Positions 17,239 through 27,534 of a stretch of 64,000 nt of DNA are shown one piece after another. The DNA lies in NCBI GenBank assembly GCA_002457315.1, contig NTKI01000001.1, positions 62,001 to 126,000 of the forward strand, written 5' to 3'. The DNA is from Rhodothermaeota bacterium MED-G19 (GTDB lineage Bacteria > Bacteroidota > Bacteroidia > Cytophagales > MED-G16). The position numbers and the translations under genes are program-made. Numbering within the stretch: the stretch's first letter is position 1; each line of letters opens with the position of its first letter. The notes under the pieces are model-generated. The model made no database searches. It saw only the letters and a list, made by a program, of their open reading frames with translations, and was not told where the DNA came from.

Positions 17239-19029
17239 ATGGATAAAATTAGAAATTTTTGCATAATTGCTCATATAGATCATGGGAAGAGTACACTTGC
17301 TGATAGATTACTAGAATTTACTCAAACTGTAGACTCTAGAGACATGACAAATCAGCTCCTTGACAATATGGATCTTGAAAGAGAAAGAGGTATAACGATT
17401 AAATCTCATGCAATTCAGATGAATCATCAAATAAATAATATTTCTTATACACTTAATTTAATTGATACACCTGGCCATGTAGACTTTTCATATGAAGTTT
17501 CTCGATCCATTGCTTCATGCGAGGGTGCTTTATTAATTGTTGACGCATCACAAGGGATACAAGCTCAAACAATTTCTAATCTTTATTTAGCTTTAGAGCA
17601 AGGTTTAGAAATAATTCCAATTTTAAATAAAATTGATTTGCCTGGGGCTATGATAGAGGAAGTGTCAGATCAAGTGATTGAATTAATTGGCTGTGATAAG
17701 GAAGACATATTACATGTTAGCGCTAAAGATGGTGTTGGAATAGAAAATCTTATAAATGAAATAATTAAGAAGATACCTTCTCCAGAAGGTGATAATAGTA
17801 AGGAATTACAAGCAATGATTTTTGATTCTGTTTATAATTCTTTTAGAGGTATTGAGGTGTTATTTAGAGTTTTTAATGGTAAAATAAGTAAAGGTGATAA
17901 GGTAAAATTTATTAATACTGGAAAAGAATATGATGTAGATGAAATTGGCATACTTAAACTTGAAAAAGAATCTAAAAATGAAATATTATCTGGTAACGTA
18001 GGATATTTAATTTCTGGTATTAAAAATGCTAAGGAGGTAAAGGTTGGTGATACGATTACACATTCTAAAAATAATGCCATTGAAGCGATAAAAGGATTTG
18101 AAGATGTTAAGCCCATGGTTTTTGCTGGCATTTATCCTGTTGATAGTTCTGACTATGAGGAATTAAGAAATTCTCTTGAGAAATTACAGTTAAATGATGC
18201 GTCTCTAGTTTGGGAGCCTGAAACTTCTGCAGCTTTAGGTTTTGGATTTAGGTGTGGTTTTTTAGGTATGCTTCATATGGATATAATTCAAGAAAGATTA
18301 GAGAGAGAGTTTAATATGTCTGTTATAACTACTGTCCCATCTGTTGAATTTAAATGCTATAAAACTAGTGGGGATATTATAAATATATATGCTCCATCAG
18401 AAATGCCTGAGCCAAATGAAATAAACAAGATAGAGGAGCCCGTCATATCTGCTCAAATTATCACAAAATCTAACTATATAGGTGGTATAATTAAATTATG
18501 TATTGATAGGCGAGGAGCATTAAAAAATCAAGTTTATTTATCAAAAGATAGAGTTGAATTATCTTTTACCTTACCACTTTCAGAGATAGTCTTTGATTTC
18601 TATGATAAATTAAAGTCAATTTCTAGAGGATACGCTTCTCTAGACTATGAATTATCAGGTTTCTTAGAATCTAAAATGTCAAAATTAGATATTATGTTAA
18701 ATGGTGATAAGGTTGATGCTCTTTCAGCTATTGTTCATCGTGATAAAGCATATTTATGGGGAAAAAAGTTATGTGAAAAGTTAAAAGAATTATTGCCAAG
18801 GCAGATGTTTGAGATTGCGATTCAAGCTTCTATAGGAAATAAGATAATTGCGAGGGAGACAGTAAGAGCTTTAAGAAAAAATGTTACGGCTAAATGTTAT
18901 GGTGGTGATATTACTAGGAAAAGAAAGTTATTAGAAAAACAGAAGAAAGGTAAAAAGAGAATGAGACAAGTTGGTAATGTTGAAATTCCCCAAAACGCAT
19001 TTTTAGCAGTATTGAAAATAGATGAGTAA
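17239..19029 (+). CDS. lepA: Elongation factor 4 (LepA)
   Basis: Ribosome-bound translational GTPase that acts on stalled or mis-translocated ribosomes and in 30S assembly. The 596 residues match the normal length. G1 is [16 protein letters not shown] (residues 10-25), G2/G3 are [12 protein letters not shown] and [16 protein letters not shown]4 is NKIDLPGA, and the LepA-specific C-terminal domain includes [20 protein letters not shown] and [19 protein letters not shown]. Switch and catalytic residues are intact. Its stop overlaps the folD start by 8 bp, and a chain of overlaps joins lepA, folD, queE and the OmpA-like gene. Confidence 0.97.
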   Translation: MDKIRNFCIIAHIDHGKSTLADRLLEFTQTVDSRDMTNQLLDNMDLERERGITIKSHAIQMNHQINNISYTLNLIDTPGHVDFSYEVSRSIASCEGALLIVDASQGIQAQTISNLYLALEQGLEIIPILNKIDLPGAMIEEVSDQVIELIGCDKEDILHVSAKDGVGIENLINEIIKKIPSPEGDNSKELQAMIFDSVYNSFRGIEVLFRVFNGKISKGDKVKFINTGKEYDVDEIGILKLEKESKNEILSGNVGYLISGIKNAKEVKVGDTITHSKNNAIEAIKGFEDVKPMVFAGIYPVDSSDYEELRNSLEKLQLNDASLVWEPETSAALGFGFRCGFLGMLHMDIIQERLEREFNMSVITTVPSVEFKCYKTSGDIINIYAPSEMPEPNEINKIEEPVISAQIITKSNYIGGIIKLCIDRRGALKNQVYLSKDRVELSFTLPLSEIVFDFYDKLKSISRGYASLDYELSGFLESKMSKLDIMLNGDKVDALSAIVHRDKAYLWGKKLCEKLKELLPRQMFEIAIQASIGNKIIARETVRALRKNVTAKCYGGDITRKRKLLEKQKKGKKRMRQVGNVEIPQNAFLAVLKIDE

Positions 19030-19897
19030 AATAATAGACGGAATTAAGATCTCTAAGGAAATAAAAGCTGAGATAAGAAAAAAAATATCGATAGCTACTA
19101 AAAAGGGTTTTAGGTCGCCATCTCTTAAGATAGTTCTGGTTGGTGGTCATGGTCCAAGTAAAATTTATGTTAATGCAAAACTTAAGGCGTGTGAGAGTGT
19201 TGGGATAGATGCTGAGTTAATAAGTTTAAGCGATAACATTTTACAAGAAGAATTGACTGAATTAATTAAAAAACTTAATAAAGACAATGATGTTGATGGT
19301 TTTATAGTGCAATTACCTCTTCCTGAAAATATTAGTATTCAAAAAGTTATTGAGAATATTGATTCTTCAAAAGATGTAGATGGTTTTACAAATGATAATA
19401 TTGGCAGTATAACTTCAAAAAACAAGAAGTTATTACCAGCTACAGGTCTTGGTGTTATGACCTTAATTAAAAGATACTCTATTGATGTTGAATCTAAAAA
19501 ATGTGTAGTAATTGGTTCAAGTAGAAATGTTGGTGGTGCAATAGCTCAGATGCTTGTGCAGAGAGAGGATGTTACTGTCACTGTGTGTAATAGTAAGACT
19601 AAAGATTTAAAGTCAATTACTATTGACGCAGACTTAATTATTTCAGCAGTAGGTATCCCAAACTTGGTAACAGAAGATATGGTTAAAGATGGAGTCTCAA
19701 TCATTGATGTAGGTATATCAAGAGTTAAAGATTCTTCAAAAAGATCAGGCTTTAAAATAGTAGGAGATGTTGATTTTGATAGTATATATAAGAAAGCAAA
19801 TTTGATTACTCCTGTTCCTGGTGGAGTTGGGCCAATGACCATTGTTTCCCTTCTTCAGAACACCTTAAAAGTATATTGTGAAAAGTTTAAAATCTAA
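19022..19897 (+). CDS. folD: FolD: methylenetetrahydrofolate dehydrogenase/cyclohydrolase
   Basis: Bifunctional enzyme of one-carbon metabolism that interconverts 5,10-methylene-, methenyl- and 10-formyl-tetrahydrofolate. The 291 residues show the catalytic-lysine stretch [18 protein letters not shown] (canonical YVxxKxKAC, about 43-60), [13 protein letters not shown] (about 94), [12 protein letters not shown], the NADP site [17 protein letters not shown] (about 162-178) and [18 protein letters not shown] at the C-terminus. Everything expected is present. It overlaps lepA by 8 bp and queE by 20 bp, so it is likely translated from the same mRNA. Confidence 0.97.
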   Translation: MSKIIDGIKISKEIKAEIRKKISIATKKGFRSPSLKIVLVGGHGPSKIYVNAKLKACESVGIDAELISLSDNILQEELTELIKKLNKDNDVDGFIVQLPLPENISIQKVIENIDSSKDVDGFTNDNIGSITSKNKKLLPATGLGVMTLIKRYSIDVESKKCVVIGSSRNVGGAIAQMLVQREDVTVTVCNSKTKDLKSITIDADLIISAVGIPNLVTEDMVKDGVSIIDVGISRVKDSSKRSGFKIVGDVDFDSIYKKANLITPVPGGVGPMTIVSLLQNTLKVYCEKFKI

Positions 19898-20495
19898 TTA
19901 TATACTCCCAGTTATGGAATCCTTTTACAGTATACAGGGTGAAGGTTTTCACTCAGGTAAACCCGCGTATTTCATCAGATTATCAGGATGTGACGTGAAT
20001 TGTCACTGGTGTGATGTCAAAGAATCATGGAAGATATCAAAAGATCAATATATGCATATAGATGATATAGTTAAAAAGGTGTCTAAATCGTGTGCGGACA
20101 TAGTGGTTATTACTGGCGGAGAGCCTCTAATGCATGACTTGACTATTTTAACTAAAACACTAAAAGATAATGATAAAAAGGTTCATATTGAGACTTCTGG
20201 CACTCATTCTCTTAAAGGAGATTATGATTGGATATGCTTTTCTCCAAAAAAGTTTAAGGAACCTTTAGAAGATTTTTTTTCTATTTCAGACGAGTTAAAA
20301 GTAATTATTTATAATCGATCAGATTTCAAATGGGCAGAAGAACTTTCTAAGAAGGTTAGCCAAAAAACTGAACTGATAATGCAGCCGGAATGGTCAAAAG
20401 AAGAATTAATTAGTCCTTTAATTTTAGATTACATTAAATCAAACCCAAAATGGAGGATTTCTGTTCAGACTCATAAGTATCTTAATGTTCAATAA
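19878..20495 (+). CDS. queE: 7-carboxy-7-deazaguanine synthase QueE
   Basis: Radical-SAM enzyme of queuosine and 7-deazaguanine biosynthesis that converts 6-carboxytetrahydropterin to 7-carboxy-7-deazaguanine. The 205-residue protein has VMESFYSIQGEGFHSGK (about 12-28) and the QueE-type cluster motif CDVNCHWC (C-x3-C-x2-C, about 38-45), followed by VITGGEPLMHD, and ends in a radical-SAM tail with IMQPEW and WRISVQTHKYLNV. The start taken is GTG at 19878, inside folD, because homologues carry residues before VMESFY; the ATG at 19914 is the alternative and would remove the overlap. The other queuosine genes (queC, queD, queF) are not in the window. Confidence 0.93.
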   Translation: MKSLKSNYILPVMESFYSIQGEGFHSGKPAYFIRLSGCDVNCHWCDVKESWKISKDQYMHIDDIVKKVSKSCADIVVITGGEPLMHDLTILTKTLKDNDKKVHIETSGTHSLKGDYDWICFSPKKFKEPLEDFFSISDELKVIIYNRSDFKWAEELSKKVSQKTELIMQPEWSKEELISPLILDYIKSNPKWRISVQTHKYLNVQ

Positions 20496-22290
20496 TATAT
20501 TTTTAAAATTCTTTCTTTTATTTTTTCTTAATACTAATCTTATATATTCCCAGAAGTTAAAAAAATATGAGAAGTTTTATGATGAAGGCAATAAAATGTT
20601 GGGGATTGGGGAATTTAGTAAGGCTATTGATTTTTTTAATAAATCATTAAAGTTAAATTCCGGATATTGTCCCTCATTATATAAAATAGGGTTATCGTAT
20701 AAAAAGATTCAGAATTTTAAAAAATTCGAAGAGTATTTTAATAAATATTTAGACACAGAATGTTCTAAATATTTTGATGAAGTGTGTTTTAATCTGTCAG
20801 AGTATAATTTTTTGAAGGGGAATCTAACTAAATCACGTGACTTACTTAAAAGTATATCAGATACACTGAGATTTATTGACTATTCTAGAATTATGGATAA
20901 TTTACAATTTAACTTTTTATCGAATATTTATCCGGTAATAGAATTTTCAGCGAGAGATACCCTTAATTATTTCCATTATCAGTACTCGCCATTTTATGAT
21001 AATAGATCAAATACAATATATTTTACTGTAAGGAAGGGAGATAGGCTATTTGACGATGAGAATATTTATACGGTAAAGTATCAGAACAATAAAGTTTCAA
21101 ATGTGTTGCCTTTTGAATTTTTAAATTCGGAAAATAATGAAGGGACTGTTTCTCTTTCAAAAGATGGAGAGTTTTTAGTTTTCACTTATTGTGTAATGGA
21201 TTTCAAGAAGAACTCATGTGATATCTATTACTCAAAAAGCATTAACGGTAGTTGGTCAACTCCTCAAAAATTTAATGATAAAATCAATTCGCAGTTCTGG
21301 GACTCTCAGCCTTTCATGTATGATGACATGCTGTTCTTCGTATCTAATAGACCAGGTGGTGTGGGAGGAAGAGATATATACTATAGTAATAAATTAGATA
21401 ATGAGGAGTGGGGTCAGGCTAAAAATCTCCGTAATATTAATTCACCAAATGAAGACATATCTCCATATATGTATGATAATATTTTATATTTCGCTTCGAA
21501 TGGATCTGATTCATATGGTGGATACGACATATTTTATAATTTGGATATACTCGATGATAAATCAAGGCCGAATAATGTTGGTCCTTCTGTCAACTCTTAT
21601 TTAGACGAGACATCTATTTCAATTCATGATAATACTTTTCTATTAACTCAAGAAGATAAATTAAATCAGTTTAATAAAAGTCAAATATTTATTGGTTCTG
21701 CAAAACTTAATCATCAAGAAGCAAAGGATATCTCATTTATAACTATTGATACTTCTGACATGAAAGTTATTAATAGTGAATTATATATTGTTGATGATAC
21801 AACTAAAACTCCAATCATTCATGATGAAAATTATATTGAGTCAAAATATAATAATTCTATGGTATTAGTTGAGTCATTAGGTTACTTCCCAAAAGTGATA
21901 GAAATTAAAAATGATTCTAACATTATATACATGCAGAAGATTGAAGAAAAATTTATTCTTGAAAAAATTTATTTTGACTTTGATAGTTATAGGTTAAACA
22001 AAGACTCAAAAAAATATTTAGATATTATATATATATGGCTAAGGGACAACAAACATCTGAACATTGAAATATCTGGTCATACTGATAAAATAGGATCTGA
22101 TGATTATAATAATTTGTTGTCTAAAAATAGAGCTAAATCTGTCTATGATTATTTGGTAAACAAAGGTGATAATTTAAATAATTTGTCATTCAGGGGTTAT
22201 GGAAGTTCACAGCCTATTGAAAGAAATTATGAAGGCGATAAGAACAGAAGAATTGAGTTTAACATTATTGATAAAATAAATATTCAATAA
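20485..22290 (+). CDS. PorE-like envelope protein: TPR, PD40 propeller and OmpA domain
   Basis: The 601-residue exported protein starts with a signal peptide (residues 1-22, ending LIYSQ) and shows TPR-like helices (FYDEGNKMLGIGEFSKAIDFF, about 29-100). A beta-propeller of PD40/WD40-like repeats follows (FVSNRPGGVGGRDIYYSNK and FASNGSDSYGGYDIFYN, about 150-390), then a short degenerate beta-sandwich, and a C-terminal OmpA peptidoglycan-binding domain (ISGHTDKIGSDDYNNLLSKN, about 532-551, Asp and Arg ligands kept). That order matches PorE, a T9SS component that anchors the machinery to peptidoglycan; several paralogues of this type exist in Bacteroidota, so PorE is likely but not certain. No lipobox cysteine is seen. 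Two T9SS cargo proteins are encoded in the window. It overlaps queE by 11 bp. Confidence 0.82.
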   Translation: MFNNIFLKFFLLFFLNTNLIYSQKLKKYEKFYDEGNKMLGIGEFSKAIDFFNKSLKLNSGYCPSLYKIGLSYKKIQNFKKFEEYFNKYLDTECSKYFDEVCFNLSEYNFLKGNLTKSRDLLKSISDTLRFIDYSRIMDNLQFNFLSNIYPVIEFSARDTLNYFHYQYSPFYDNRSNTIYFTVRKGDRLFDDENIYTVKYQNNKVSNVLPFEFLNSENNEGTVSLSKDGEFLVFTYCVMDFKKNSCDIYYSKSINGSWSTPQKFNDKINSQFWDSQPFMYDDMLFFVSNRPGGVGGRDIYYSNKLDNEEWGQAKNLRNINSPNEDISPYMYDNILYFASNGSDSYGGYDIFYNLDILDDKSRPNNVGPSVNSYLDETSISIHDNTFLLTQEDKLNQFNKSQIFIGSAKLNHQEAKDISFITIDTSDMKVINSELYIVDDTTKTPIIHDENYIESKYNNSMVLVESLGYFPKVIEIKNDSNIIYMQKIEEKFILEKIYFDFDSYRLNKDSKKYLDIIYIWLRDNKHLNIEISGHTDKIGSDDYNNLLSKNRAKSVYDYLVNKGDNLNNLSFRGYGSSQPIERNYEGDKNRRIEFNIIDKINIQ

Positions 22291-22556
22291 TTTCAGGCTA
22301 AATCTATGTTAATTGACAGTTAAATAATTCATAAAAAAAACGAGAAATGTCATTGATTTCTCTCTAATAATTGTTAAAATAGCTATCGGGTTTTTTGTTA
22401 AAAAACCTTAAAATATTAGTTTCCTTGCTCTAAATGAAGATTTTGGGTAGGGAGGCGTGACTGTGTTTTAGGCTTTTTTCTCCTTTTTTGGTGAAAAATG
22501 TTCAAAATCACGGGATATTATTGTTAAACAACTATTAATTAAATTAAAATTAAACT
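22291..22556 (+). other. Intergenic region before susC with two hairpins
   Basis: This 266-bp stretch is the longest non-coding region in the window. It holds a 7-bp stem GAGAAAT/ATTTCTC (22342-22362), an 8-bp stem GGTTTTTT/AAAAAACC with a 3-nt loop (22389-22407), and a comparatively G-rich part at 22441-22480 with possible 5-bp pairing CGTGA/TCACG to 22512-22518. The second hairpin may terminate the OmpA-gene transcript. No full TTG-N19-TAnnTTTG promoter was found; the closest -7 is AGATTTTG near 22438. The last 40 bp are AT-rich up to the ATG, as usual for strongly translated Bacteroidota genes. It may contain a structured 5' leader for susC. Confidence 0.5.
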
Positions 22557-25500
22557 ATGTTTAGATTTATACTAGTTAGTTTCTTGTTCTTGGCTTCAAA
22601 TGTTTGGGCTCAAGACAGAACTATCTCGGGTACGGTATCATCTGATGAAGACGGAAGTGGTCTTCCTGGTGTTAACGTTATCCTTCAAGGTACAACTGTT
22701 GGTACTACTACAGATGTCAACGGTTCCTATTCACTAGATGTTCCTAGTGACGGAAGTACCTTAGTATTTTCATTTATTGGTTTAGCGTCGCAAGAAATTG
22801 CAATTGGCTCTAGATCAGTGGTGGATGTAGTTATGAGCTCTGATGTTGAAGAACTTCAAGAGGTTGTTGTAACTGCATTGGGTATCACCAAAGAAAAAGC
22901 TGCATTAGGATATGCGGTGACTTCTGTTGGTGGTGAACAGCTTGAAGCTAGACCCGAAGCAGACATAGCTAGGTTGTTGAGAGGTAAAGTTCCTGGTGTT
23001 GATATCACATCGCAAAGTGGTGTCACTGGAACTGGAACTAATATTATTATTAGGGGATATACCTCAATTTCAGGTTCTAATCAGCCTTTATTCGTTTTAG
23101 ATGGTGTGCCAATTGATGCATCAACTTATAGGGATAGAGGTTTTACTGGTGGTGGTGCTACTGCTTCTAGTAGATTCTTAGATCTTGATCCAAACAACGT
23201 AGCGGAAATTAGTGTGCTTAAGGGACTTGCTGCAACCGTACTTTATGGTGAAGCTGGTAGAAATGGTGTGATCCTTATTACAACAAAGACTGGCCAAATT
23301 GGTGGGTCTAATGCTAATAAAGGATTAGAAGTAACATTTAGTCAATCATATTTTGTGAATCAGGTAGCTAGTGTACCAGATGATCAAGATCAGTATGGTA
23401 ACGGATGGCAAAATAGAGCCGCAGCTGCATTTAGTAACTGGGGAGCTCCATTTGACCAACCTAACAGAAACGGTTTGACTGATGGTACTATTAAGCACCC
23501 TTATGACAGAGCCATATGGAATGGTGTATTCCCTCAGTACGTAGGTGCTAGATGGAAATACCAGGCATATGACAATTTACAGAATTTCTTTGTCGACGGT
23601 TCTCAACAAAATACTTCTATTGGTGTCAACGCTCAAGTTGGTTCATCATCAATAAAAGCTAATTATGGTTGGACTAAAGACAACGGATATGTTCCATTCA
23701 ACGATTATAGAAAACATAATTTCTCGTTAGGGGCTAATACTCAGCTTGCAAACGGTTTAAAAATTAATGCTTCATTCAATTATATTGAATCACAAAGTAA
23801 TAAGCCACCTGTAAACCCGAGTAGAAACTCAAACGCTACCAATGTATCATTATTTGGTAATGTTATGTATACTCCTAGAAGTTGGAACTTATTTGGAATG
23901 GAATATGAAAGACCAGATACTCATGGTAGTGTTTATTATAGAGGTAATAACGGGATGCAACATCCTTTATGGACTCTACATAACACTAAGGATAGAGATG
24001 ATGTTAACAGATTTATCGGTAACATCACTTTAAGTTATGAGATAGCTGACTTTTTAAATCTGACGTATAGACTAGGTCTTGATAGAACTAATATGCTAAA
24101 CAACTACATGATTAATAAGAATGGAGTTCAAGGCTATGCTGTTCTTGGCCATTATGCTACGTCCAATAGAAATAATATAAATTATGATCAAGTTGTAAAC
24201 TTAAACGGATCAGTAGAATTATCTGAAGATCTTGATTTTGATTTCTTAGTAGGTGGAAACTTACAGTCTAGAAATTATGAATTATCTCAGATAACTAGTT
24301 CTGATATGTTTATATATAACTTCTTCGATCATCAAAACTTTACAGTGACTAATGCAAATACTTACGTATTAAGAGAAAATACTTATGGTGCATATGCTAA
24401 CCTTACTCTTGGTTATAGAGACTGGGGATTCTTATCAGCATCTGCTAGAAATGACTGGACTTCTACTTTAGAAGAAGCAAACAGATCATTCCTATACCCA
24501 TCTGTATCAGTATCTATTTTACCTTTAGAAGCATTGTCTATTAGCAATCAAAACCTTAACTTCTTGAAAGTTAGATTTGGTTTCGGAACGTCTGCAGGTT
24601 ATCCTCCTCCATATTCTACGAGAGGATCACTTAATACATATACTAAGATTTTCCAAACTTCAGGTGGTGCGTTGTTAAATTCAAATGCTGTAAGTAATTT
24701 CTTTGCTAACCCTGATTTAACTCCTGAGATTCATAAGGAGCTTGAGTTCGGTATTGAAGGTAAATTCTTTCAAAATAAAGTTGGTTTAGACTTGTCGTTA
24801 TTTACTAAAGATTCAGAAGATCTTATTATAGACTTAGATCTTGATGCATCTACTGGTTATACATCATCAACTGTTAACTCAGCATCTATCAATAACAAAG
24901 GGATAGAAGCTATCGTTTCAGTAATTCCTGTTCAGTCGAGAGACTTTACTTGGGAAATAGCTGGACAGTTCTCAATATTGAGAAGTGAGGTACTATCTAT
25001 TGCTGATGGAGTTGATAAAATTTATGTTGGTGGATATACTGGTAGAGGTAATATCGCTATCCCAGGACTACCTTATGGTATAATGGAAGGTGATGTAATC
25101 AAGAGAGACTATGGTAGCCTTGACGGAACTGATCATTTACAGGTTAACTGGGATGATAGATTAAACTATACTCCTATTGTTAACTCAAATGGTGGATATC
25201 AGCAACTTGGTTATGGTGTAATTGGTGATCCAAACCCTGACTATGTTTATGGTGTTACTAATACGTTAACGTATAAGTGGGTAACAGCTAGAGTTCAGTT
25301 CGATTCTTCTGTAGGTGGAGATGTATTCTCTACTACTAGTTCTACTCTACTTGGTAGAGGTATCCTTGAGGAAACAGGTTTTGATAGGTTTGTTCCAATC
25401 GTTACAAAAGGTCTGACAAATGACGGATCTCCTAACGTTAAGCAAACTACTGCAAACGCTCACTACTGGCCAAATACTGGTGTATTCTATGATGAAAACT

Positions 25501-25769
25501 CAATGTATGATGCTTCTGTAATGAGAATAAGAGAGGTTTCTCTTTCTTTAGTTGCGCCTAAGTCGTTCCTTAGTGGAACTCCTTTTGGAAGTGCTAGTTT
25601 AACTATGTCTGCTCAGAACATCTGGCATTATGCATGGAACTTCCCTGCAGGATCAAATTTTGACCCTGAGGTTATAAGTTACGGTGCTGGTTCTAATGCT
25701 AGAGGATGGGATGAGATGACTGGTCCTACTGCTAAGAAGTGGGGAGCTACTTTAAGTTTAACTTTCTAA
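22557..25769 (+). CDS. SusC/RagA-family TonB-linked outer-membrane transporter
   Basis: TonB-dependent receptor of 1070 residues that imports large nutrients together with its SusD lid. After the signal peptide (residues 1-18, ending VWAQ) come a carboxypeptidase-like domain (ISGTVSSDEDGSGLPGVNVI, about 22-100), the SusC linker motif EELQEVVVTALGI (about 98-110), the plug with RLLRGKVPGVDITSQSGVTG and NQPLFVLDGVPID, and a long barrel ending in the aromatic ...WGATLSLTF. No N-terminal STN signalling domain is present, so it probably does not act through an anti-sigma factor. Codon choice differs visibly from most neighbours, with many AAC, TAC, GAC and TTC codons, which suggests high expression. 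susD follows after 19 bp. The substrate is unknown. Confidence 0.95.
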   Translation: MFRFILVSFLFLASNVWAQDRTISGTVSSDEDGSGLPGVNVILQGTTVGTTTDVNGSYSLDVPSDGSTLVFSFIGLASQEIAIGSRSVVDVVMSSDVEELQEVVVTALGITKEKAALGYAVTSVGGEQLEARPEADIARLLRGKVPGVDITSQSGVTGTGTNIIIRGYTSISGSNQPLFVLDGVPIDASTYRDRGFTGGGATASSRFLDLDPNNVAEISVLKGLAATVLYGEAGRNGVILITTKTGQIGGSNANKGLEVTFSQSYFVNQVASVPDDQDQYGNGWQNRAAAAFSNWGAPFDQPNRNGLTDGTIKHPYDRAIWNGVFPQYVGARWKYQAYDNLQNFFVDGSQQNTSIGVNAQVGSSSIKANYGWTKDNGYVPFNDYRKHNFSLGANTQLANGLKINASFNYIESQSNKPPVNPSRNSNATNVSLFGNVMYTPRSWNLFGMEYERPDTHGSVYYRGNNGMQHPLWTLHNTKDRDDVNRFIGNITLSYEIADFLNLTYRLGLDRTNMLNNYMINKNGVQGYAVLGHYATSNRNNINYDQVVNLNGSVELSEDLDFDFLVGGNLQSRNYELSQITSSDMFIYNFFDHQNFTVTNANTYVLRENTYGAYANLTLGYRDWGFLSASARNDWTSTLEEANRSFLYPSVSVSILPLEALSISNQNLNFLKVRFGFGTSAGYPPPYSTRGSLNTYTKIFQTSGGALLNSNAVSNFFANPDLTPEIHKELEFGIEGKFFQNKVGLDLSLFTKDSEDLIIDLDLDASTGYTSSTVNSASINNKGIEAIVSVIPVQSRDFTWEIAGQFSILRSEVLSIADGVDKIYVGGYTGRGNIAIPGLPYGIMEGDVIKRDYGSLDGTDHLQVNWDDRLNYTPIVNSNGGYQQLGYGVIGDPNPDYVYGVTNTLTYKWVTARVQFDSSVGGDVFSTTSSTLLGRGILEETGFDRFVPIVTKGLTNDGSPNVKQTTANAHYWPNTGVFYDENSMYDASVMRIREVSLSLVAPKSFLSGTPFGSASLTMSAQNIWHYAWNFPAGSNFDPEVISYGAGSNARGWDEMTGPTAKKWGATLSLTF

Positions 25770-25788
25770 TTTTTAAATTTTATATATA

Positions 25789-27516
25789 ATGAAAAAATTA
25801 AACAAATTATACTTGATTGTTGCCTTCATGTTTGTTGGCTACTCGTGTGAAATAACTGAATTAGATCAGTTAAATAACCCGAATGCTGTGACTGTTGAGA
25901 ATGCAGGTCTTGATTTATACTGGAATGCTGTTCAGACAAGTTTTGCTGGATGGTGGTACGGAAATCAAACTCCAATGCTCCAAGTAGCTAGAGTTGCGTG
26001 TATGACGTGGGGTGAAACCTATGACAACGCTTATCTATCTTCAAGTTTTAATGGATCTTGGAATACTGTTTATTCTGGACTTGTTCCTGACATCGACGCG
26101 ATGATTGAATCTGGTACTGCTGCTGAATCTTGGATTCACGTAGGTGCTGGTAAAATCTTAAAAGGATATGCTCTTCAAATGCTTGTTGACAAGCACGGTG
26201 CTATTCCTTATAGTGAAGCATGGCAAGGAACTGCTAATCTTAGTCCTGTAGTTGATGATGCAGAATCTGTATACACAGCTGTAGAGGGATTATATGACGA
26301 AGCAATTGCAGATCTTGGTAAAACTGCCATTGGTGCTCCAACTGTGGACATCTACTATGGTGGTGATAAAGCAAAGTGGATAACTTTAGCAAATACTCTT
26401 AAGTTTAGAGCTGCTCTAAACAGAGGTGATGCTGGTAAAATTGCTGCTGCTTTAGCTGCTGGTGTAATAGACGATAAATCTGAAGATTGGGTGTTTAAAT
26501 ACGGAAGTAATAGACAAAACCCAGACTCTAGACACCCATGGTATGGTGGATCGTATGAATCATTTTCTGGTCCATATCAATCTAACTACTACATGTGGGA
26601 GTTAATGGAAGAAAAGGGTATTCCTGATCCAAGACTTAGATACTATTACAAAAGACAAGATTTGAATATTGTAGGTGAAGATTTATTTACAATTGATTGT
26701 GTGATACCTGATACTAGACCAGTATGGTATGATACTCCTTACACAAATGCATATGGTGTTACAGTAACATGGCCTTTCTGTGCAGGAAGTAGTACAACAA
26801 CTATTGATGCTGCTAATGCGAAAGGTTACTGGGGAAGAGACCACGGTAATAACGATGGTACTCCTCCAGATGGTCAGAAAAGAACACACAGAGGGATTTA
26901 TCCAGCTGCTGGTGCTTATGATGACGGTGATGCTGCAACTAACACATTTGGTAGTGGGATTTCTCATACTCAACATGGTGGTGTTGATGGAGGCGGAGGA
27001 GACGGACACGCTCCGATCCTTATGTCTGCTAACGTATACTTCATGAGAGCTGAAGCTGCTCTTGATGGTTTATCTGGTGAAAATGCTAGAGATATGTTAG
27101 AAACAGCGTTAACAACTTCTATTGGTTCTGTAATGAGTTACTCTGCAGGATGGGGTGAAGTTGGTGACTTCAATGGTGACGGAATTGGTGCAATTCCTGA
27201 ACAAAGAAGTATTGACGCTTATGTCAATTATGTATTGAGTGCGTATGATGCCGCATCTGATAATGAAGCAAAGATGAATATCATTGTTAAAGAGCATAGG
27301 CTCGCTTCATTCTCTAACGGTGTCGAATTGTACAATGCTATGAGAAGAACTGGTCATCCAACTGAGATGCAGGGTCCTATGAAGACTCCTGATGCTGGTA
27401 CTTTTCCAAGGTTGTTCCCGTATCCATCAGATTTCTCTAACTTGAACAAAAACGCTCCTGTTAGAACAGATCTTGGTGAGAAAGTTTTCTGGGATAGAGC
27501 TGGTGCATTAAACTAA
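25789..27516 (+). CDS. SusD/RagB-family nutrient-binding lipoprotein
   Basis: Surface lipoprotein of 575 residues that caps the SusC barrel. The lipobox region is FVGYSCEITELDQLNNPN, with the acylated cysteine near residue 20. Helical TPR-like scaffold parts include WIHVGAGKILKGYALQMLVD (about 115-134), KAKWITLANTLKFRAALN and ILMSANVYFMRAEAALDG. The repeated small-residue motif and the GDFNGDGIGA loop (an EF-hand-like calcium loop) near 450 are notable. The overall pattern resembles the SusD-like_2 subgroup, an inference I could not check. The codon style is as well adapted as in susC. The next gene begins 18 bp downstream, so susC, susD and the third lipoprotein form a unit closed by the terminator at 28501. 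Confidence 0.92.
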   Translation: MKKLNKLYLIVAFMFVGYSCEITELDQLNNPNAVTVENAGLDLYWNAVQTSFAGWWYGNQTPMLQVARVACMTWGETYDNAYLSSSFNGSWNTVYSGLVPDIDAMIESGTAAESWIHVGAGKILKGYALQMLVDKHGAIPYSEAWQGTANLSPVVDDAESVYTAVEGLYDEAIADLGKTAIGAPTVDIYYGGDKAKWITLANTLKFRAALNRGDAGKIAAALAAGVIDDKSEDWVFKYGSNRQNPDSRHPWYGGSYESFSGPYQSNYYMWELMEEKGIPDPRLRYYYKRQDLNIVGEDLFTIDCVIPDTRPVWYDTPYTNAYGVTVTWPFCAGSSTTTIDAANAKGYWGRDHGNNDGTPPDGQKRTHRGIYPAAGAYDDGDAATNTFGSGISHTQHGGVDGGGGDGHAPILMSANVYFMRAEAALDGLSGENARDMLETALTTSIGSVMSYSAGWGEVGDFNGDGIGAIPEQRSIDAYVNYVLSAYDAASDNEAKMNIIVKEHRLASFSNGVELYNAMRRTGHPTEMQGPMKTPDAGTFPRLFPYPSDFSNLNKNAPVRTDLGEKVFWDRAGALN

Positions 27517-27534
27517 TTTTAAATTAAAACAATT

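Noticed and set aside
22342-22407. CRISPR-like or mobile-element end before susC
   Set aside because: The two inverted repeats are single, unrelated hairpins; there is no repeat-spacer pattern, target duplication or transposase.
26683-27297. Open frames on both strands inside susD
   Set aside because: They are frame shadows of susD without plausible starts or domain content; susD is intact across the region.
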